This document shows, piece by piece, positions 9,025 through 15,407 of a stretch of DNA of 64,000 nt (within the stretch, counting starts at the first letter, position 1; each line of letters begins with the position of its first letter). The position numbers and the translations under genes were made by a program. Under the pieces are notes generated by a model. It made no database searches, was not told the DNA's origin, and saw only the letters and a program-made list of their open reading frames with translations. The DNA lies in assembly GCF_021533195.1 (NCBI RefSeq), contig NZ_JAJNKB010000001.1, positions 62,001 through 126,000 on the forward strand, written 5' to 3'. The stretch comes from Portibacter marinus (lineage in GTDB: Bacteria; Bacteroidota; Bacteroidia; Chitinophagales; Saprospiraceae).

Positions 9025-10455
9025 TTAGGGGAAAATTCCCATGTTCAAGTAATCACTTCCTATCTTATTAAGCGCGGCGATAAAAGCTGCAGATCTGTAA
9101 TCGTGAACCCTCTTTCTTCTGCTTTTTACATCTTTTATTTGATAGTAGGCAGTAATCATTGTTTCCTCTAATCCTGACCTGACAAGATCGACTTCATCTG
9201 CACCTCTTGCCACTACTTGTCTTTCCCTTTTACCAATGACCTTTCCTGTGGTTTTTTCTACCAGGTCAACAAGGCTGCTGTAGGTATTCTGATTGAATCT
9301 TTTTTCCATCCGACCAAAACGCATATGAGAAAGGTTTTTCAACCATTCGAAATAAGATACCGTAACCCCGCCAGCATTTAAATACATATCAGGTAAAACG
9401 ATAATCCCTTTATCCCTCAATATATCTTCAGCATCATCAGAAACCGGACCGTTGGCAGCTTCTGCAATAATTTTAGCTTTAATGGACCCTGCATTGCCCT
9501 TATGAATCTGGCTTTCCAATGCTGCTGGAACCAAAACATCACAATCCAGACTGACCCAACCATCGCGGTCTTCCAGCTTCTTGGAACCCGGAAATCCAAT
9601 CATCGTACCGTTTTCTTTCCGATACTTGATCAACTTATCAATGTCCATTCCGTCTGGATTATAGATGGTTCCTTCCAACTCTGATACTCCTACAATGATC
9701 GCTCCTCCCTCATTCTGGGAAATTGTAGCCGTATAAGAGCCCACATTTCCAAGACCTTGAATTACCAGCCGCTTTCCGGAAATACCAGTAGTTAGCCCCA
9801 CTGCTTCCATTTCGTCGGCCTGATTTAATAATTCTCTCAGTCCGTAGTAGACTCCTCTACCAGTTGCTTCAGTTCTTCCCCTGATTCCTCCCTGTGTAAT
9901 TGGTTTTCCAGTGACACATGCCAGACTATCGATATCCCCTATCTTAAAAGTGTTATAGGTGTCGAAAATCCAGGCCATTTCGCGTGCTCCGGTACCATAA
10001 TCAGGTGCCGGCACATCCAAAGCTGCTCCTATGAAATTTTTTCTAATTAGCTCTGTCGTGTATCTTCTGGTGATTTTTTCCAACTGCACTTCAGTGTATT
10101 TCCGCGGACTGATCTTTACACCACCCTTGGCTCCTCCAAATGGTACATCTACCAAAGCACACTTGAAGGTCATCAATGAAGCCAATGCCATCACCTCCTC
10201 CTGGTTCACCTGACTTGAAAACCTAATACCACCCTTTGTGGGTGTTCTATGTTGCGAGTGCTGAACCCGATAAGCCTCTATTACCTGGAATTGATTGTTA
10301 ATTTTTACAGGAAAGCGCATTTGATAAACTGCATTGCACTCTCTAATCTGAGACAATAAGCCCTTGGGTAGGTCAGTCAATGCAGCTGCCTTATCAAAAC
10401 TATTTAATACACTTTGATAGAATGCTGCTTGTTTTTCTCCTTTCATTTGTTTCAA
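9025..10455 (-). CDS. Glutamate dehydrogenase (Glu/Leu/Phe/Val dehydrogenase family)
   Basis: Reversible NAD(P)-dependent oxidative deamination, most likely of glutamate. The three active-site lysines are visible at K74 (TPTKGGIR), K98 (MTFKCAL) and K110 (PFGGAKGGV), the catalytic aspartate in PAPDYGTG (D152), and the Rossmann motif QGLGNVGS (233-240). At 476 residues it is longer than the about 420 of RocG/GudB. Cofactor choice is not decided. It begins 16 bases after the ccmD stop and is probably transcribed with ccmBCD, an odd pairing. Start MKQMKGEKQ; M4 is an alternative. Confidence 0.9.
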   Translation of the reverse strand: MKQMKGEKQAAFYQSVLNSFDKAAALTDLPKGLLSQIRECNAVYQMRFPVKINNQFQVIEAYRVQHSQHRTPTKGGIRFSSQVNQEEVMALASLMTFKCALVDVPFGGAKGGVKISPRKYTEVQLEKITRRYTTELIRKNFIGAALDVPAPDYGTGAREMAWIFDTYNTFKIGDIDSLACVTGKPITQGGIRGRTEATGRGVYYGLRELLNQADEMEAVGLTTGISGKRLVIQGLGNVGSYTATISQNEGGAIIVGVSELEGTIYNPDGMDIDKLIKYRKENGTMIGFPGSKKLEDRDGWVSLDCDVLVPAALESQIHKGNAGSIKAKIIAEAANGPVSDDAEDILRDKGIIVLPDMYLNAGGVTVSYFEWLKNLSHMRFGRMEKRFNQNTYSSLVDLVEKTTGKVIGKRERQVVARGADEVDLVRSGLEETMITAYYQIKDVKSRRKRVHDYRSAAFIAALNKIGSDYLNMGIFP

Positions 10456-10471
10456 TTTTTATAAGACGAAT

Positions 10472-10687
10472 TTAATCGTGGCTTGAAATTTCGTCTTCAA
10501 TACTTTTAATTTTTCTATCTAAATAAACCAGAAATATGACAATACCTATAAAAGTTGCGACCATCACCGCAACTACAACATAGATTTTTCCTATGCTACG
10601 AAAAAAGTCAGGTCCTCCGCTCTGGGCCATAAGGACATTGGCATAAAAAAAACCAATTATGGTTAAAGCTATTGATTTATATCTCAT
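10472..10687 (-). CDS. ccmD: CcmD-like small membrane protein
   Basis: 71 residues: a signal-peptide-like first segment (about 5-21, ending MAQ), then one strong membrane segment (about 33-54, IYVVVAVMVATFIGIVIFLVYL) and a short charged tail. Position directly after ccmC, with its start 11 bases inside the end of ccmC, and this layout match the CcmD-type proteins of Bacteroidota, which help release haem-loaded CcmE from the CcmABC complex. The family is too short for strong sequence proof; the call rests on context and topology. Confidence 0.7.
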   Translation of the reverse strand: MRYKSIALTIIGFFYANVLMAQSGGPDFFRSIGKIYVVVAVMVATFIGIVIFLVYLDRKIKSIEDEISSHD

Positions 10688-11732
10688 CTAGTTTGTTTCT
10701 AATTCTTTTATAACGCATCATCAAATTGGCCATCCACAGCCCTAAAAGTGTGAAAGCCAGGATGGCTGGATAAAATACCATCCGCATCGTATTGTCCATA
10801 TCCTCGCCTCCAAATCCCGGATTACCACCGTTACCCGGATGCAGACTGTCGGTCAATCGAGGGATCACAAAAATCAATGGTATGATGATAAAAAAAGCAA
10901 ATATATTATAGCTCGAAGAAATAATAGCCCTTTTATCAGCGTCTGCCAGACTAATCCTTAAGACTAAATAAGCTGCATATATCATCATGGAAATCGCCGC
11001 CATATTCAATTTGACATCCGCTGTCCAGTAAGTACCCCAAGTATTCTTAGCCCATATAGCTCCTGTGATCAGTCCCAGAATCCCAAATAAAGTTCCAACT
11101 TCCACTAAACTACTCCCCACCTGATCAAAATACACTTCCCTTTTCCTTAAGTATCTGATACTGTATATGACCGAAACAAAGTAAAGGATAAACATCGCAA
11201 ACCAAAGGCTTACGTGAAAATAAGTGTTCCTTAATGTTTCTGCTAACAAATTACGATAAGGAATTCCAAAACCTTTGTAAACACTGAGATTTACCAAACC
11301 ACCTCTGCTCCATGCCTCTGCTCCTAATGACTGGTTGCCTCCGGACTGACCAACAAAAATTCCGGAAGGTAGAACAGAAGAACCCATATCTGGTGCATCC
11401 ACCACCAGCGTAAAAGCCATGACTTCTTCATCAGTAGGTAAGTGCTCTGGCAGGTTAAAGTCAATTTCTAGCAATTGATCATTAACAACATTGACCCGCT
11501 GTGATTGTAATATGTAGGTGGTATCCCGGATCAGCCACGCTCTTATCTGAGACTTATTCTGCTCTGTGATGTCGGCATTGTACAACTCCACTTCCAAGGT
11601 CACTTCCTCTCCAGAATTAAGATTCTGCGGAGTTACGTTTACAATGCCAGGTTTTAAAGGCATTAAAAACCCCACGACAATCACGTATAACATTAAGACC
11701 ACAGATAAAATCTTCCACCAACTTCCTTTCAT
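10677..11732 (-). CDS. ccmC: Haem export/delivery protein CcmC with large periplasmic insertion
   Basis: CcmC presents haem to CcmE in cytochrome c maturation (system I). The conserved core is present: RNTYFHVSLWF with His176, the tryptophan-rich motif WGTYW (235-239), a second candidate haem-ligand His301 in SLHPGN, and about six membrane segments (numbering from the ATG at 11741). Between the first segment (about 11-27) and the second (about 175-195) lie about 135 extra residues, with a strand-rich Ig-like look (VTPQNLNSGEEVTLEVELYN in part). Related CcmC proteins are about 220-250 residues; this is about 350. I prefer the ATG at 11732, which overlaps the ccmB stop as ATGA. Confidence 0.88.
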   Translation of the reverse strand: MKGSWWKILSVVLMLYVIVVGFLMPLKPGIVNVTPQNLNSGEEVTLEVELYNADITEQNKSQIRAWLIRDTTYILQSQRVNVVNDQLLEIDFNLPEHLPTDEEVMAFTLVVDAPDMGSSVLPSGIFVGQSGGNQSLGAEAWSRGGLVNLSVYKGFGIPYRNLLAETLRNTYFHVSLWFAMFILYFVSVIYSIRYLRKREVYFDQVGSSLVEVGTLFGILGLITGAIWAKNTWGTYWTADVKLNMAAISMMIYAAYLVLRISLADADKRAIISSSYNIFAFFIIIPLIFVIPRLTDSLHPGNGGNPGFGGEDMDNTMRMVFYPAILAFTLLGLWMANLMMRYKRIRNKLDEI

Positions 11733-12388
11733 GTTCTCCAAATTTGCGGAAATAAAAATAGTGAAACGCCTATCAGTATTCCTATTATTGCTAAAAGTAA
11801 AGATATGTTATTCACAATAGCTGTATCCTGAAGAATGTTTAATGCCGTACCTGTTATTTGTAAATTAAAAAGGATGACAGGTAAAACCAAAGGAATGGCC
11901 AAAACCGACATAAGTGTAGCACTATTTCCACCACTGGAAGCAATCGAAGACACTAAGGTAAAGATGACACCAATTCCAAGAGCTCCAAGTGTGACGCCCA
12001 AGAAAAAATAAAAGTAATTGTCTATTGGATTATTGATAAAAATGATAAATGAGACTGAAAGCAGGAGTCCCATCGCCATCAGACTAAAAAAATTATAGAT
12101 GAATTTGGCAAGGATTATCTCTATAGGGCCAACGAGATAATAGTAATATAAGGACCTATCTGACATTTCCTGAGTGAAGCTCTTCATCATGGCACTTACA
12201 GCTGTAAATATAAAGACCACCCAAAAAATAGCGTTCCATAACATGGGACTGACGGTCTGCAGAATCTTAGAGATAATAAATACGGTGCTTACTACGTATA
12301 ATAAGATACTCGTTAGGATGTACCGTTGACGCAGTTCAATATTGAGATCTTTTTGGATTAGAAACCAAATGTTGGCAAAGGCTTTCAC
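11729..12388 (-). CDS. ccmB: Haem exporter protein CcmB
   Basis: Membrane subunit of the CcmAB transporter used in cytochrome c maturation. About six hydrophobic segments, with the family-typical N-terminus IWFLIQKDLNIELRQRY and an acidic cytoplasmic loop FTQEMSDRSLYYYYLVGP. A GTG at 12394 overlaps the last base of a perfect -7 box, so I prefer the in-frame GTG at 12388 (MKAFANIWFL), 5 bases downstream of that box. ccmA is not adjacent. First gene of ccmB-ccmC-ccmD-gdh. Confidence 0.9.
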   Translation of the reverse strand: MKAFANIWFLIQKDLNIELRQRYILTSILLYVVSTVFIISKILQTVSPMLWNAIFWVVFIFTAVSAMMKSFTQEMSDRSLYYYYLVGPIEIILAKFIYNFFSLMAMGLLLSVSFIIFINNPIDNYFYFFLGVTLGALGIGVIFTLVSSIASSGGNSATLMSVLAIPLVLPVILFNLQITGTALNILQDTAIVNNISLLLAIIGILIGVSLFLFPQIWRT

Positions 12389-12393
12389 TGACA

Positions 12394-12401
12394 CAAAGGT
12401 A
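12394..12401 (-). promoter_or_regulatory. -7 promoter element of ccmBCD-gdh
   Basis: TACCTTTG on the minus strand, an exact match to TANNTTTG. It overlaps the upstream possible GTG start of ccmB (12394) and lies 5 bases before the preferred GTG at 12388. Confidence 0.55.
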
Positions 12402-12484
12402 CAGCTGTTTAGGAAATTCTCTCTCTATTCACAACTTTATTTTAAATGTGTTTAAAGATTATTTTTTCGTTTCATAGAAAATGA

Positions 12485-12492
12485 TAACTTTG
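12485..12492 (+). promoter_or_regulatory. -7 promoter element of the amidase gene
   Basis: TAACTTTG, an exact match to TANNTTTG, 42 bases before the ATG at 12535. The leader in between contains a small AT-rich inverted repeat (ATTAT ... ATAAT). Confidence 0.55.
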
Positions 12493-12534
12493 TCATATTA
12501 TGATTTTTTATAATGTATAAAATACTGATTTCCC

Positions 12535-13830
12535 ATGTATCGGTTTGCTATCTCTGCTGTCATTAACATCCTTTTATTGGTTACAACATCCTCTGCCAGT
12601 GCTACTTACCTGAAGGTTACTGCTGAGAAAGGAGATGGGGTTTATTCCTTGCTGAGAAAATACAAGTTGGCAGACGAATACTGCAACATTCAACAATTCT
12701 ATAAAATCAATAATCTTTCAGCGAACGCCCATTTATTTTCTGGAGAGAAATATTACATTCCCGTCTTAATTTATGATTATAATGGCCGAAGCATTAGGTC
12801 TACCATTGGAAATGACGACTGGGACCTTGCGGTCAGCATTCAAAAGTACAACGAAGCCATGCAGTCTCAGGGTCAACGAAGTCATTCATACCAGGCAAGC
12901 AAGCAGCTTTGGGTACCATTTTCATCCCTTTACTGCAACAAATCAGTACCTAAGGAATTTGTCACAGACGATAAAAAAGCATCTGATACAAAAGTAGCTT
13001 CTCAGAAGCTTGAAAACATTCCCATAGCCGAAACCAATATCAATAAGATTGAAGCTGAGAAGGTGGAAACGCCTGAGGAAAAATCTGCACCTCCTACAAA
13101 GAGGACTTATGAGGTTGATAAGCTCTTTGGTAAAGCTTATGAAAAAATAGAAGTGGTAGATCGTTCCTTAAAAGATAAGGTCTTTTACATTGTCAGTGGA
13201 CATGGTGGGCCGGACCCTGGTACGATGTGTGAAACTTGTCCCAGTACACTTTGCGAAGACGAATATGCCTATGATGTCGCACTGAGACTAGCAAGAAATC
13301 TTCGTCAACATGGTGCTGTGGTTGAAATCATCATTCAGGATGAAGATGATGGCATCAGAGATGACCTTTACCTGAAATGCGATAGAGATGAGCGTTGCAA
13401 TGGCCAAAAGTTGCCCTACAATCAAAAAAGAAGACTTGAGCAACGAGTAGCGCACATAAACGCTTTATATCTGAAGCACAAAAAGGCAGGCTATAAAGAC
13501 CATGCAGTCATAGCCTTACATGTGGACGCTGCAGGTAAAGGAACAAGGAAAGATGTATTTTTCTATCATCACGAGAAGTCTTCGAGAGGTAAAGAGTTGG
13601 CACATAACATTCATGACACCTTTAAAAGCAAGTATGACAGGTTTCAAAAAGGAAGAGGATATAAAGGAACCATCCGAACCAGAGGCCTTTACATGATTAA
13701 TTATACCAATCCACCAATCGTGTATATCGAACTGGCTAATATCAAGAATCCTCAGGACCAAAAGCGCATACTATTGAACACCAATCGCCAGGCTTTAGCG
13801 AATTGGATTTTCCAGGGCGTCATTAAGTAA
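12535..13830 (+). CDS. N-acetylmuramoyl-L-alanine amidase, AmiC type
   Basis: Cleaves the amide bond between MurNAc and the stem peptide in peptidoglycan. Residues 1-23 are a signal peptide; 24-130 is a LysM-like/uncharacterised beta region (VTAEKGDGVYSLLRKY ... SGEKYYIPV), then a low-complexity linker (about 140-190) and an Amidase_3 catalytic domain (about 213-431). Zinc and catalytic residues are His223 (SGHGGPDPG), Glu241/243 (CEDEYAYD), His329 (ALHVDA) and Glu399 (VYIELANI). Cys232, 235, 240, 282 and 288 lie in a loop that simple amidases lack. The 3' end overlaps the convergent LuxE-like gene by 36 bases. Confidence 0.88.
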   Translation: MYRFAISAVINILLLVTTSSASATYLKVTAEKGDGVYSLLRKYKLADEYCNIQQFYKINNLSANAHLFSGEKYYIPVLIYDYNGRSIRSTIGNDDWDLAVSIQKYNEAMQSQGQRSHSYQASKQLWVPFSSLYCNKSVPKEFVTDDKKASDTKVASQKLENIPIAETNINKIEAEKVETPEEKSAPPTKRTYEVDKLFGKAYEKIEVVDRSLKDKVFYIVSGHGGPDPGTMCETCPSTLCEDEYAYDVALRLARNLRQHGAVVEIIIQDEDDGIRDDLYLKCDRDERCNGQKLPYNQKRRLEQRVAHINALYLKHKKAGYKDHAVIALHVDAAGKGTRKDVFFYHHEKSSRGKELAHNIHDTFKSKYDRFQKGRGYKGTIRTRGLYMINYTNPPIVYIELANIKNPQDQKRILLNTNRQALANWIFQGVIK

Positions 13831-14820
13831 AAGGTTACAACCTCGAAGTTCAGCATTATCCATTCTTCCAAGGATCTGAAAGTATTCATCATGGGTAATC
13901 ATTCCAAGATCTTGGGTCTCTACAAAGCTACAAGTATCCAAATTGGCCAAATCCATAACTTTTACGATGCCCGTTTTATGCATTTTTGCGTTTGTAAAAG
14001 GATCGCTTAAGTCCCCGATAACGACCCTCTTCGTAGAAGCACTTTTATACCACTTGCCATCCATTGAATAAGACTGCGACAGCAATTCTGTCATACCGTA
14101 TTCAGAATAAATGGTTTTAAGATTCCAGGCCTTTTTCAATCGCTCTACAATTTCCTCCTTGGTCAAGTCGACCGATGAGGTTTTCATGCCACCAGTTTCA
14201 ATCACGATCAATTCAGGAAAATCAATCTTGGTTTTGCTCAAGGCAAGTAGTGCGAAACTTACTCCAAAAAGTATGGTTGGAATATTATTTATTTTGTGGT
14301 GCTGCAGTACCTCTAATAATGCCTGTTCTTTACCAAGATAAAACCCCGATTGCTGGTCATTGCTTTCTGAAATAAGATGATTAACCATATAAATCAATGA
14401 TGAGTCCCGTCGTTCCTGATAGCCTGGCAAATACCCTATGATAGCATATTGCTTAGGATTTCCGAAAAATTGTTCAAACCCCTGGATTGTATTTTGAAGA
14501 TAAAAATCCAAGTCTCTGATCAAATGTTGTGATCTATTCCCGCTAGTGGTTCCACTGCTTCCAAAAATGGTTTCAGGAGTCCATACACCAGTCCTGATCA
14601 GATGTTTCCTAAAAAACGAAATGGGTAAAAAAGGAATTTTATCCACGCTATCAACATGTGCCGGACTTTTACTGATCAAGTCTGCAAACTGCTTATAAAG
14701 AGTATTATGCTTGTATTGAAAAAGATAAATATCATACGCCAGCTCGTCAAATGTATCGGATAGGTCCCCTACTTTTAAACCACTCAATATTTTTTCACGT
14801 TGTGATGTGTATGCTGACAT
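13795..14820 (-). CDS. LuxE/PaaK-like acyl-activating protein
   Basis: 341 residues of the acyl-protein synthetase (LuxE)/phenylacetate-CoA ligase-like adenylating group. The AMP-binding loop FGSSGTTSGNRS (85-96), ETGG (208-211) and YSEYGMTELLSQ are family motifs. Many Bacteroidota carry this gene as an orphan of unknown acyl substrate; no lux genes are nearby. The C-terminal small domain ends in ILGRMDNAELRGCNL, which resembles the domain hinge of adenylating enzymes. The gene is monocistronic and converges on the amidase. No clear -7 box is seen. Confidence 0.8.
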   Translation of the reverse strand: MSAYTSQREKILSGLKVGDLSDTFDELAYDIYLFQYKHNTLYKQFADLISKSPAHVDSVDKIPFLPISFFRKHLIRTGVWTPETIFGSSGTTSGNRSQHLIRDLDFYLQNTIQGFEQFFGNPKQYAIIGYLPGYQERRDSSLIYMVNHLISESNDQQSGFYLGKEQALLEVLQHHKINNIPTILFGVSFALLALSKTKIDFPELIVIETGGMKTSSVDLTKEEIVERLKKAWNLKTIYSEYGMTELLSQSYSMDGKWYKSASTKRVVIGDLSDPFTNAKMHKTGIVKVMDLANLDTCSFVETQDLGMITHDEYFQILGRMDNAELRGCNLLLNDALENPIR

Positions 14821-14858
14821 TTTTATTTCGTTATCTTGATAGACAGGGCATATTTAAT

Positions 14859-14866
14859 TAAATTTG
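14859..14866 (+). promoter_or_regulatory. -7 promoter element of the lipoprotein gene
   Basis: TAAATTTG, an exact match to TANNTTTG, 5 bases before the ATG at 14872. It lies downstream of an in-frame ATG at 14836, which argues against that longer start. A TTG at 14836-14838 is a possible -33 element. Confidence 0.6.
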
Positions 14867-14871
14867 AGCAT

Positions 14872-15363
14872 ATGTTTAAGTATTTGTACGTTCTCATTCT
14901 CTTTTCGCTAGTCATTTCATGCATCAATGCTCCTGACTACCCTGTCGAACCAGAAATCGAATACATTGGTATTAGTAAAAATACACTGGAGCAGAATAGT
15001 TTAAATACAGACTCATTGTTCCTCACATTTTCATTTACAGATGGCGATGGAGACCTCGGTCATCAACCAGATGATACCAGTCGAAACATTTTTATCAGAG
15101 ACTTAAGGACTGGAAACTTCCAGGATAAATTTAAAAGCCCTTATATTCCTGAAGAGGGAATCGGTAATGGAATAACTGGGGACATTGAACTGTTGCTGTT
15201 TACTACATGCTGTCTTTTCCCTGATCCCAGTATCCCGCCTTGTAGCGCTCCTGATCAATATCCACTCGATACGGTGATCTATGAAATATTCATTAAAGAT
15301 CGGGCAGGAAACGAAAGCAATAGAATTCAAACCGAACCAATTATTATTAGGTGCGTTGATTAA
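14872..15363 (+). CDS. Putative lipoprotein, unknown function
   Basis: 163 residues from the ATG at 14872. The signal sequence MFKYLYVLILFSLVISC ends in a lipobox with Cys17, so the protein should be lipid-anchored. The mature part begins INAPDYPVEPEIEYIG and contains FSFTDGDGDLGHQPDD, an Asp-rich segment that may bind calcium, and two close cysteines (TTCCLF, IPPC). This FTDGDGDLG pattern is common in Bacteroidota lipoproteins of unknown role. Start selection rests on the promoter box and on the signal peptide beginning directly at M. Confidence 0.75.
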   Translation: MFKYLYVLILFSLVISCINAPDYPVEPEIEYIGISKNTLEQNSLNTDSLFLTFSFTDGDGDLGHQPDDTSRNIFIRDLRTGNFQDKFKSPYIPEEGIGNGITGDIELLLFTTCCLFPDPSIPPCSAPDQYPLDTVIYEIFIKDRAGNESNRIQTEPIIIRCVD

Positions 15364-15407
15364 TTTGGATAACTTTATATTAAATTACAGCGCTAAAACT
15401 AATTTTA

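Noticed and set aside
9029-9040. GGGAAAATTCCC palindrome as a terminator of glutamate dehydrogenase
   Set aside because: It lies inside the last codons of the gene and no T-tract follows on the minus strand.
13795-14820. Bioluminescence locus because of the LuxE-like protein
   Set aside because: No luxA, luxB, luxC or luxD genes are nearby; orphan LuxE-like proteins are common in this phylum.
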